Shown here piece after piece: positions 51,984 to 59,206 of a stretch of DNA of 64,000 nucleotides. Position 1 is the stretch's first letter, and each line of letters opens with the position of its first letter. Under the pieces are notes generated by a model. The model saw only the letters and a list, made by a program, of their open reading frames with translations, made no database searches and was not told the origin of the DNA. The stretch covers positions 372,001 to 436,000 of the forward strand of contig NZ_CP116339.1 in the NCBI RefSeq assembly GCF_028198165.1, read 5' to 3'. The translations under genes were made by a program, and so were the position numbers. The DNA comes from Pseudoxanthomonas sp. JBR18 (GTDB lineage Bacteria > Pseudomonadota > Gammaproteobacteria > Xanthomonadales > Xanthomonadaceae).

Positions 51984-52808
51984 ATGGCCACCGTCCTCTC
52001 CCGGACTCACGGATACGCGCACGCAGCTGCACGACGTCGCAGCGCGGCGCTGAGTTTTCTTGGCTGCGGCGCCGTCGGCGCGGCGCTGGTCGTTGCGCTG
52101 TCGCGTGCCATCCCGCTGGACTGGCATTTTGGCGTGGCCTCGGCCGCCGTTTACTTGGGCATCGCCTGCGTCGCGCTGACACGGGTGAGCGGACATCACG
52201 CCGGTCCCCGCTTCGGCCTCGCCAACCAGATCACCACCCTGCGTGCGGCGCTGACCTCGCTGTTCGGTGGGCTAGCCACGATGACCCAGACCGTGACGGC
52301 AGACAATGCGTGGCTGTGGGTGTTCGCACTGCTCGGCGCGCTGGCGTTGGCGTTGGACGGCGTGGACGGCTGGCTCGCACGGCGGCTGGGACTCGCCTCG
52401 AAATTCGGCGCGCGTTACGACATGGAGATCGACGCGCTGCTCATCGCCTTGCTGTCGCTGCTGGCCTGGCGTCTGGGCAAGGCGGGACCGTGGGTGCTGG
52501 CCATCGGCGGCATGCGCTATGGCTTCATCGCCGCGGCGGCCGTTCTTCCCCGGCTGCGCGGGCAACTGCCGGACAGCACGCGTCGCAAGACGATCTGCGT
52601 GGTCCAGGGCAGCGTGCTCTGCGCGCTGCTGGCGCCCCCGCTGTTGGGCATCTGGAGCCAGCTGCTGGCCGGTGCCGCACTGACGATGCTGGCGCTATCC
52701 TTTGCCACGGATGTGTGTTGGCTCTGGCGCCATGCACGGCCCGGCGTTTCGGTGTCAGGGCACGCTGACCTGGGTGCGTCGCCGCACCAGGGTCCACAGC
52801 CCCGGTAG
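51984..52808 (+). CDS. CDP-alcohol phosphatidyltransferase family membrane protein (274 aa)
   Basis: An integral membrane enzyme that swaps CMP on a CDP-linked lipid for an alcohol. The full family signature is present: DGVDGWLARRLGLASKFGARYDMEID, where D-x2-D-G-x2-A-R-x8-G-x3-D-x3-D carries the metal-binding aspartates (about residues 121-146). About six transmembrane helices surround it. It follows the GTP cyclohydrolase II gene by 18 bases, so the two are probably one operon. The acceptor alcohol is unknown and need not be glycerol phosphate. The last 54 bases overlap the 3' end of the facing gene. Confidence 0.9.
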   Translation: MATVLSRTHGYAHAAARRRSAALSFLGCGAVGAALVVALSRAIPLDWHFGVASAAVYLGIACVALTRVSGHHAGPRFGLANQITTLRAALTSLFGGLATMTQTVTADNAWLWVFALLGALALALDGVDGWLARRLGLASKFGARYDMEIDALLIALLSLLAWRLGKAGPWVLAIGGMRYGFIAAAAVLPRLRGQLPDSTRRKTICVVQGSVLCALLAPPLLGIWSQLLAGAALTMLALSFATDVCWLWRHARPGVSVSGHADLGASPHQGPQPR

Positions 52809-53651
52809 GGCCCCCACCACGTTCACCAGCCCATAAAGGACCGAGCTGGCAACGCCGTGTTCCGCGCTCAGCCCGACCAGGGGCCACAGCGCCGCGGCGG
52901 CGGCTTCGCGCACGCCCCAGCCGCCAACCGAAATGGGGATGAGCATCGTGGCCAGGGTCAGCGGCAGCACGGTGAGCCAGGCCTGTGCGGGCAACGCATC
53001 GCCCAGTGTCCTGGCGCACAGGGCGAACACCGCCACATAGCTGCCCACGATGCTCACGCTCAACACAGACTGCGTCAGCCAGGCGTCGTCACGCCACCAT
53101 GCGCGCGCCACATCCGGGCCAAGCCCCTGGAGCGCGCGCCGCACCCGCACCGGCCCGCGGCGGGCCAAGCCCCAAACCACGAGTGCGGCCACCACCACCA
53201 GCACGGCCGCCAACAGCAGCGTGACCGCAACGCCTGCCGGACGCGCAGCATCGCGGGCCAGCAGTGGCCAGGCGACAAGACCGAGGCCGGCCAGCACGAA
53301 GAACGCCACCTGCCCGGCCAGCCGCTCCAGAACCACCGCACGCACCGCGCGCGCGGTGCTGGCCGCTTCGCCGGCATGGCGCCAGGCACGCACGGCGTCA
53401 CCTCCGACGCCGCCAGGGAGCGTCTGGTTGAGCAGCGTCGCCAAGTAGTACTCGGCGATGGCCCGTGGCAATGGCAGGACAACCTGGAGGCGCACCGCGG
53501 TGAAACGCCAGCGCATCGCCGAGAGCACGACCTGCAGCTGCACGACCAGCAGCGCCAACAGCAGCCAGACCGGCTGGGCCTGCTTCAGCCCTTCCAGCGT
53601 CGCCGACAGATCCAGCCGCCAGGCGAGCACGGCCAGCAGCGCGAGCGGCAA
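52755..53651 (-). CDS. YbhN/UPF0104-family membrane protein, LPG-synthase TM domain type (about 298 aa)
   Basis: A protein of about eight transmembrane helices similar to the flippase-like domain of lysylphosphatidylglycerol synthase. Family motifs are NQTLPGGVGGDAVRAWR (about 72-88), VVLERLAGQ and LIPISVGGWGVREAA. It may move a lipid-linked product across the inner membrane. TTG 53651 is the first available start, but coding-like sequence (HRPLSWLRW, basic then hydrophobic) continues upstream without any ATG, GTG or TTG, so the real N-terminus is uncertain. It converges on, and overlaps, the phosphatidyltransferase gene. Confidence 0.82.
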   Translation of the reverse strand: MPLALLAVLAWRLDLSATLEGLKQAQPVWLLLALLVVQLQVVLSAMRWRFTAVRLQVVLPLPRAIAEYYLATLLNQTLPGGVGGDAVRAWRHAGEAASTARAVRAVVLERLAGQVAFFVLAGLGLVAWPLLARDAARPAGVAVTLLLAAVLVVVAALVVWGLARRGPVRVRRALQGLGPDVARAWWRDDAWLTQSVLSVSIVGSYVAVFALCARTLGDALPAQAWLTVLPLTLATMLIPISVGGWGVREAAAAALWPLVGLSAEHGVASSVLYGLVNVVGALPGLWTLVRRRTQVSVP

Positions 53652-53972
53652 CAGCCACCGCAGCCACGACAGCGGGCGATGAGGACCAGTGTGGCGGGTG
53701 TGCGTGCGAATACGGCGGCTCCTCGGCTTGATGCTGGAGACGTTACTAGAACCTCGCGTTCGCCTCCTGCAATGCGCCGTGGTCCGGCGACTGTCGGCGC
53801 GACTCGGTGGCTGCCGGCAGAGCGCCGCGAAATCGACTCCAGCCGCTCGCCTTCCTGCTCACCGAAAACCGCGCGAATGGGGACGACCACTGCGATGGTA
53901 GGCTCCCCGCCCTGGCCGTCCAGCTGATGACACCGCCTGACGGCGACTTCTTTCCTTCCAGGCGCCTCCTGC

Positions 53973-54494
53973 TTGTACGACGTTTCCGATCCGAACCCGG
54001 CCCCGACTTCTCCCCCGGCCCTGCCTGACACCTGGCAGCCGCTGCCTGCGCGCGGGGCCAAGCTGGCCGCAACCGGCGCATTGCTGGGAACACTGACGGC
54101 TGCCGCCGTCGCGCTGGGCGTGGCGCGCCTGTCCGCACCGGTACCGCTGCCCTGGCGCTGGTTGGGACTGGCGGCGGTGCTGGTAGCGTTGGGAGCGGCC
54201 TGGATCGCCTGGCGCCGGCACCGCACGATCCGCTGGCGCCTGAACGCGCAGGGGTTCGCGGTGAGCCGCGGCCACCTGTGGCAGAGCGAGACCCACGTGC
54301 CAATCTCGCGCGTGCAGCATCTGGACGTGCGCCGCGGCCCGCTGGAACGCGCCGCGCGCCTGGCGACCCTGGTCGTGCATACCGCCGGGACCCGACTGAG
54401 CGCGGTCTCACTCTCCGGGCTGGACCACGACGATGCCGAACGCCTGCGTGATCGCCTGGCCCATCAGCTGGACCAGGACGACGACGCGCTGTGA
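53973..54494 (+). CDS. PH-domain membrane protein, YdbS-like (173 aa)
   Basis: Two transmembrane helices (about residues 30-54 and 60-80) are followed by a bacterial PH domain (bPH2; about 85-160: WRLNAQGFAVSRGHLWQSETHVPISRVQHLDVRRGPLER). In E. coli and Bacillus the ydbS-ydbT pair occurs together; in Bacillus it affects membrane protein and bacteriocin phenotypes. TTG start at 53973 with a weak Shine-Dalgarno. Its TGA overlaps the GTG of the next gene, so the two proteins probably form a complex. Confidence 0.83.
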   Translation: MYDVSDPNPAPTSPPALPDTWQPLPARGAKLAATGALLGTLTAAAVALGVARLSAPVPLPWRWLGLAAVLVALGAAWIAWRRHRTIRWRLNAQGFAVSRGHLWQSETHVPISRVQHLDVRRGPLERAARLATLVVHTAGTRLSAVSLSGLDHDDAERLRDRLAHQLDQDDDAL

Positions 54495-56002
54495 GCGGAG
54501 TCGTCCCCAGCCGGCCGGAGACCAAAGCGCCGGACCAGCGCCTGCATCCCTGGTCGTGGCTGTTCGTGCTGTTGCAACAGCTGCGTCAGTTCCTGGTGCC
54601 GCTAGTCGTGCTGCTGGTGTTCGGCGGTCGCGATGGCGAACGCGATCATTACGACAACATCGCCTGGCTGGTGGTCATGGCGATCCTGGTCGGCAGCGCC
54701 CTGTTGCGCTATCTGACCTACCGCTACGCCATCGGCTGCGATGGCCTGAGCATCCGTAGCGGCCTGTTCCACCGCAACCGCCGCGAGATCCCCTTCGCGC
54801 GCATCCATAACGTGGTGGTGCATCAGTCACTGCTGCATCGCCTGTTCGGCGTGGCCGAACTGCGCCTGGAATCGGCCGGTGGAACCAAGCCCGAGGCGCA
54901 GATGCGGGTGCTGCGCATGGATCAGGCCTTGGCGCTGGAACAGTTGGTCCGCCACCGCGGCCAGGCGCCTGTAGTTGATGCGCCGCCGGAGGCCTCGACC
55001 ACGCTGCTGGCCCTGCCCGCCAGCGAGATCGTCCGCCTCGGGCTGATTTCCAACCGCGGCATGATCGTCATGGCGGCCACGTTTGGCGCGCTCTACCAGA
55101 CCCTGCCGCAAAAGCTGGTGGCCGACGCCGTCGAGGACTATGGCGGCCAGGTCTTCGGCTTCGCCAGCCACCTGCACATGGGCTGGATGTCCGGGCTGAT
55201 CACGGTGATCAGCCTGCTGGCGTGGGCGCTGGTCTGCCTGCGGCTGCTCTCCATTGCCCTGGCGATCGTGCAGTACCACGGCTTCCGCCTGAGCGAATCG
55301 GAGCGTCGGCTGACGGTGGAACGCGGCCTGCTGGCACGCATTCGCAGCAGCGCCGCGCGCCGGCGCATCCAATCCTGGACGCTGCATGAAAGCGTGCTGC
55401 ATCGCTGCTTCAAGCGCCGCAGCCTGAGCATCGACACGGCCGTGGCCGGCGTCCAGGGCGAACAGGGCCGCGCCATCCGCGAACTGGTACCCCTGGCCAC
55501 GCCGGAGCGCTGCGACGATCTGGTGCGCCATGTGCTGCCCCATGCGCAGTGGCCACCTGCGCAGTGGCATCCAGTCCCAGCGGGACAATGGTGGCGGCTG
55601 TGCCTGTGGCCGGCATTCTGGCTGGCCTGCGGCGTGGCGGCGCTGTGGATGATGACGGAGGGATGGAGCCTGCTGCTCCTGGCCTGGCTACCGTGGTCGG
55701 CCTTCAAGGCCTACCGACAGATGCGGCGGATGGGCTGGAGCGTGGACGCCGATCTGGTCGCGGTGCGCGGCGGATGGTGGACGCGCTGGTGGCGTCTGGC
55801 CGAGCTCGACAAACTGCAGGCGCTCAAGCTTGCGCGTTCGCCGCTGGACCGGTGCTGCGGGACGGCCTCGCTGCTGCTGGATACCGCGGGTGCCTCGGGG
55901 GAGAGTCCACGCCTGCGGTTGCGCTATCTCCCGGTCGACCAGGCCCGCGCGCTGCACGCGCAGCTCATCGCCACACTGGCCCGCCGACGCCTGCGCTGGT
56001 GA
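54491..56002 (+). CDS. PH-domain membrane protein, YdbT-like (503 aa)
   Basis: A multi-pass membrane protein with two or three bacterial PH domains. The first (about 73-145) contains CDGLSIRSGLFHRNRREIPFARIHNVVVHQ, and the repeats follow at about 265-330 and 415-495. Paired transmembrane helices lie at about 25-45, 52-70, 190-215, 240-262 and 375-400. The GTG start overlaps the upstream stop as GTGA. Partner of the YdbS-like protein. Function in the family is poorly defined; membrane organisation is likely. Confidence 0.85.
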   Translation: MSGVVPSRPETKAPDQRLHPWSWLFVLLQQLRQFLVPLVVLLVFGGRDGERDHYDNIAWLVVMAILVGSALLRYLTYRYAIGCDGLSIRSGLFHRNRREIPFARIHNVVVHQSLLHRLFGVAELRLESAGGTKPEAQMRVLRMDQALALEQLVRHRGQAPVVDAPPEASTTLLALPASEIVRLGLISNRGMIVMAATFGALYQTLPQKLVADAVEDYGGQVFGFASHLHMGWMSGLITVISLLAWALVCLRLLSIALAIVQYHGFRLSESERRLTVERGLLARIRSSAARRRIQSWTLHESVLHRCFKRRSLSIDTAVAGVQGEQGRAIRELVPLATPERCDDLVRHVLPHAQWPPAQWHPVPAGQWWRLCLWPAFWLACGVAALWMMTEGWSLLLLAWLPWSAFKAYRQMRRMGWSVDADLVAVRGGWWTRWWRLAELDKLQALKLARSPLDRCCGTASLLLDTAGASGESPRLRLRYLPVDQARALHAQLIATLARRRLRW

Positions 56003-56033
56003 ACCCGCCAGGCGCTGGGCGCAATGACGCCTG

Positions 56034-57098
56034 CTAGCGCGCGCCGCGTCCCCAGTAGCGCAGCTCCCGACGGATCTGCAGGGCACGCAGGCGGGCGCCG
56101 AATGGCTTGGACCGGAGCGTGCCCAACTCGCCGTCGATGAAGTCCTCGGTCGCGGTGATCACCCGTTCGGAGGCATGACCATCGCGGTCAGGATGGATCG
56201 CATCGGCGTAGCGCACGATGGCGTCCATCAGCGCGGCCGAAGGGTGCAGCGCACTTTCGAGCTGGACCGGCAACTGTGCCGGGTCGTGGAAATCCAACAT
56301 GTGCGGTTTGGGCGCCCGGTTGCGCAGGGTCACCACCGGTTTGTGCTGGACGATGAACTCCGACACGATCGAGGAGGTATCGGAGACCAGGACATCGGCG
56401 GCGCGCTGGGCGGCCATGACCTGTTCGGGCTCGATGAAGGCCGCGTTCGGGCCGGCCAGCGCGCGGTAGCGGTAGAACAGCGCCTGCGGACATTTGGGGT
56501 GCAGGGTCAGCAGCCAATAGTGTTCACCGCGCGCGATGTCGGCGGCGATCTGATCGATCAACAGCGGCGCCGCGCTCAGGCGCTCGGTGAAGGTGGAGCC
56601 GAACAGGATCACTGGCCGGCCACCGGTCCGCGCGCGCAACGCGGCGCTGGCCCCACCGTCGTCGCGGAACAGTGGATCGAGCTTGGGCCAGCCGGTCTGG
56701 GCCACGGCGAAGTGGCCCTCGCGCTCGGCCAGTGCGCGAAACGGCACGGTCGTGGCCGGGCCCTGGGTGCAATACAGGTCGAACAACCCACGCACGCGGA
56801 AGTGCCCGCGCGTATCGGCGCGCTTCTCCACGTTGAAGCCGTGGAACAGCTGCACCTTGGCCCCGGACAGGAACGTCGGCACCCAGTTGGCCGCGCTGAA
56901 CACCGCGCGCGGGCGCAGGGCCACGGCCTGTTTCAAGTCGACCTTGCGCACGAAGGGCGCGACCTGGCCTTCCAGTCCGCGCGCATTGCCCTCGAACCAC
57001 GCACTGACCTGCTGGCCGGAGGCGTGCAGGGCCTGGGCCAGAGGCGCGAGAATAGGCAGCGCGTACCGTTCGGTCGCAAACAGCAGGTAGTCGCTCAA
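56034..57098 (-). CDS. CDP-glycerol glycerophosphotransferase (TagB/TagF)-like family protein (354 aa)
   Basis: A GT-B-like polyol-phosphate transferase fold. Motifs include QLFHGFNVEKR, VILFGSTFTERLS, LLTLHPKCPQALFYRYRAL and VLVSDTSSIVSEFIVQHKPVVTLRN, where the SDTSSI motif matches the CDP-glycerol-binding site of TagF. In Gram-negative bacteria such proteins decorate LPS or capsule with glycerol phosphate or similar. TTG 57098 is chosen as start because TCCTCC (GGAGGA on this strand) lies six bases upstream; the ATG further upstream at 57122 is a poor fit. The start codon is separated by only three bases from that of the divergent GT2 gene. Confidence 0.83.
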   Translation of the reverse strand: MSDYLLFATERYALPILAPLAQALHASGQQVSAWFEGNARGLEGQVAPFVRKVDLKQAVALRPRAVFSAANWVPTFLSGAKVQLFHGFNVEKRADTRGHFRVRGLFDLYCTQGPATTVPFRALAEREGHFAVAQTGWPKLDPLFRDDGGASAALRARTGGRPVILFGSTFTERLSAAPLLIDQIAADIARGEHYWLLTLHPKCPQALFYRYRALAGPNAAFIEPEQVMAAQRAADVLVSDTSSIVSEFIVQHKPVVTLRNRAPKPHMLDFHDPAQLPVQLESALHPSAALMDAIVRYADAIHPDRDGHASERVITATEDFIDGELGTLRSKPFGARLRALQIRRELRYWGRGAR

Positions 57099-57101
57099 GC
57101 C

Positions 57102-57908
57102 ATGTCCTCCACGTCCGCACACGGCGAACGGCCGCGCATCTCGGCCTGCATTATCACGTTCAACGAAGCCGACCGCATCGGCGCCTGCCTGGACTCGCTG
57201 GCGTTCTGCGACGAATGCGTGGTGGTCGATTCAGGGTCTAGCGATGCGACCGCGCAGATCGCACAGGCACGTGGCGCGCGTGTCCTGCGGCGCGACTTCG
57301 ATGGCTACCGCAGCCAGAAGGACTTCGCCGTGCAGCAGGCCACCTACGACTGGGTGCTGTGCCTGGACGCGGACGAACGCGTGGACACCCCCTTGCAGGC
57401 GGCGATCCTGGCGGCGCGCGAAGCCGGGTTCTCGGGCGCGGCGGGCTACCGCTTCAACCGGCTCTCGGACTACTTCGGCCGCTTCCTGCGCCATGGCAAC
57501 GCGTATCCGGACCGCGTGCTGCGCCTGTTCGACCGCCGCCAGGGCGGCTGGCGGGGCAAGCGCGAGATCCACGAGGCCGCCAGCGTGGATGGGCCGGTGC
57601 GGCCCCTGGCCGGCGACCTGATCCATTACCCCTACCGCTCGCTCGCCCAGCAACTGATCAAGACCCAGCGCTATGCGCAGATGATGGCCGAGCACGAGTA
57701 CGCGCGTGGCAAGCGGGCGTCCTGGGGCAAGCTGGTGGTGTCGCCGGCCTGGCGCTTCTGGCGTGGATACGTGTTCCGACTGGGATTCCTGGATGGCTGG
57801 CGCGGGCTGGTCTATGCCTACGTGCGCGCCAACTACGTGCGCCAGAAGGCGATCATGTTGTGGCTGCTCCAGCACGGGCAACCAGTCAACGATCCGCCGC
57901 GCAACTGA
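57102..57908 (+). CDS. GT2-family glycosyltransferase, WaaE/KdtX-like (268 aa)
   Basis: A GT-A glycosyltransferase with ISACIITFNEADRIGACLDSLAFCDECVVVDSGSSD (about residues 13-47) and the metal-binding DxD as LDADERVDTPL. The pattern KREIHEAASVDG...DLIHYPYRSLAQQLIKTQRYA fits WaaE/KdtX-type core LPS transferases. It has no signal peptide; a hydrophobic C-terminal region may touch the membrane. ATG 57102 faces a divergent start at 57098. Stop-to-stop distance to the O-antigen ligase-like gene is three bases. Confidence 0.88.
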   Translation: MSSTSAHGERPRISACIITFNEADRIGACLDSLAFCDECVVVDSGSSDATAQIAQARGARVLRRDFDGYRSQKDFAVQQATYDWVLCLDADERVDTPLQAAILAAREAGFSGAAGYRFNRLSDYFGRFLRHGNAYPDRVLRLFDRRQGGWRGKREIHEAASVDGPVRPLAGDLIHYPYRSLAQQLIKTQRYAQMMAEHEYARGKRASWGKLVVSPAWRFWRGYVFRLGFLDGWRGLVYAYVRANYVRQKAIMLWLLQHGQPVNDPPRN

Positions 57909-57911
57909 GTC

Positions 57912-59171
57912 TCAGGCCTTGCGCGGATCCTCGCGCAGGCTGAAGCCCAGCAGGATCCCCACCAGGGTCAGATAGGTTCCGCCACTGAGTTGGTGCGCCC
58001 ACATCGACTGGCTCAGCCCGCACAGCACGAAGCTGACCACCACCACCAGTCCCGCCAGTGCCGCACTGCGCGAGCGCCGCGGAAACGGCCTGACGTTCAG
58101 GCGCCGGAGGAACAACCACGCCGGCACCCCGTACAACAGGGCCAGTGCCACCAGACCCGGAATGCCCATCGTCGCGCCCCACTCGGGGAAATCGCTGTGC
58201 GCATGCCCCAGTTGGCACCAGGCATCCGGCACGGCGACCTGGCAGGCCGGTGCCGCGGCCAGCACCCGCTCGAAGCGGCCCACGCCCACGCCCACCCAGG
58301 GATCGGCTTCGAGCTCGTCGCCAGCCAGGCCCATCAATTGCAGACGCGCTCCGGCGGAGGTATCCGAATCACCGGACGCATAGCGCAGCATGTCGATCTG
58401 GAGTGAATCGACACGCTGCTGCACCTGGGGTGACACCGCAGCCACTGCGGCCAGCGCCAGCACGGCCAGCACCCAGGCCTCGAGCCGGTGCGCTCCGCCG
58501 CCGCTGCCGCGGGCAAACAGGGCGATGGCCACCACCAGGGCCGCCGCAGGCCAGGCCCCGCGCGTTCCGCTCAGTCCGATCGCCACCAGGCCTGCGGCGG
58601 TCGCCACCACGGTCAAGACAAACCGCCCCGAAGGACGCAGGAACACGACCAGCACCAGCAGCAGCACCGCCATGTCGCCGAAGGTGATCGCGTTGTTCCA
58701 GCCATCGGCCCGGTCCAGGCCGTGTAAGGTCTGGACCAACGCGACGACACAGGCGCCGATCAGTCCGATCACCGCGCCGCTCCAGAGCGCCGCGCGTGGG
58801 GGCGACAGGCCCAGGACCAGCAGACTGGCCAAGGGGATCACCAGCACCCGTCCCCGAGTGCCGGCTTCGCTCCAGGTGTCTTGATGCACCAGGACGGAAA
58901 AGCTCACGACGCCAACGACGCAAAGCGCCACCAAGAGCATGCCCAGCACCGGCCAGCCGGCGGCGCGGCGCGCGGCCCACAGCCGGTCTGGCGCCAGCAA
59001 GACCGCCGCCAGGGTGCAGCAGGCTGCAGGCGTCAGGCCCCAGGGCGTGGCAATCAGACAGGCGGGCATCAGGAACAAGGCAAGCGCGTACAGCCCGCGC
59101 GCGGCGCGCAGGCGCAAGCCATCGGGAAACGGCTGGTCGAACCACAACGCTCGGTCAGGACGTGCCCGCAT
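57912..59171 (-). CDS. O-antigen ligase/polymerase family membrane protein (419 aa)
   Basis: A polytopic protein with about eleven transmembrane helices and a Wzy_C-type large periplasmic loop (about residues 265-345). The conserved GVGVGRFERVL is at about 296-306, and the basic/histidine motif CQLGHAHSDFPEWGATMGIPGL corresponds to the catalytic H in WaaL-type ligases. It would join O-chains or another undecaprenyl-linked glycan to lipid A-core. Convergent with the GT2 gene and 35 bases after the ArnT-like gene on the same strand. Confidence 0.85.
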   Translation of the reverse strand: MRARPDRALWFDQPFPDGLRLRAARGLYALALFLMPACLIATPWGLTPAACCTLAAVLLAPDRLWAARRAAGWPVLGMLLVALCVVGVVSFSVLVHQDTWSEAGTRGRVLVIPLASLLVLGLSPPRAALWSGAVIGLIGACVVALVQTLHGLDRADGWNNAITFGDMAVLLLVLVVFLRPSGRFVLTVVATAAGLVAIGLSGTRGAWPAAALVVAIALFARGSGGGAHRLEAWVLAVLALAAVAAVSPQVQQRVDSLQIDMLRYASGDSDTSAGARLQLMGLAGDELEADPWVGVGVGRFERVLAAAPACQVAVPDAWCQLGHAHSDFPEWGATMGIPGLVALALLYGVPAWLFLRRLNVRPFPRRSRSAALAGLVVVVSFVLCGLSQSMWAHQLSGGTYLTLVGILLGFSLREDPRKA

Positions 59172-59206
59172 CGCCTCGTTCTACGCGATCAAGCCCGAAC
59201 GCGCGC

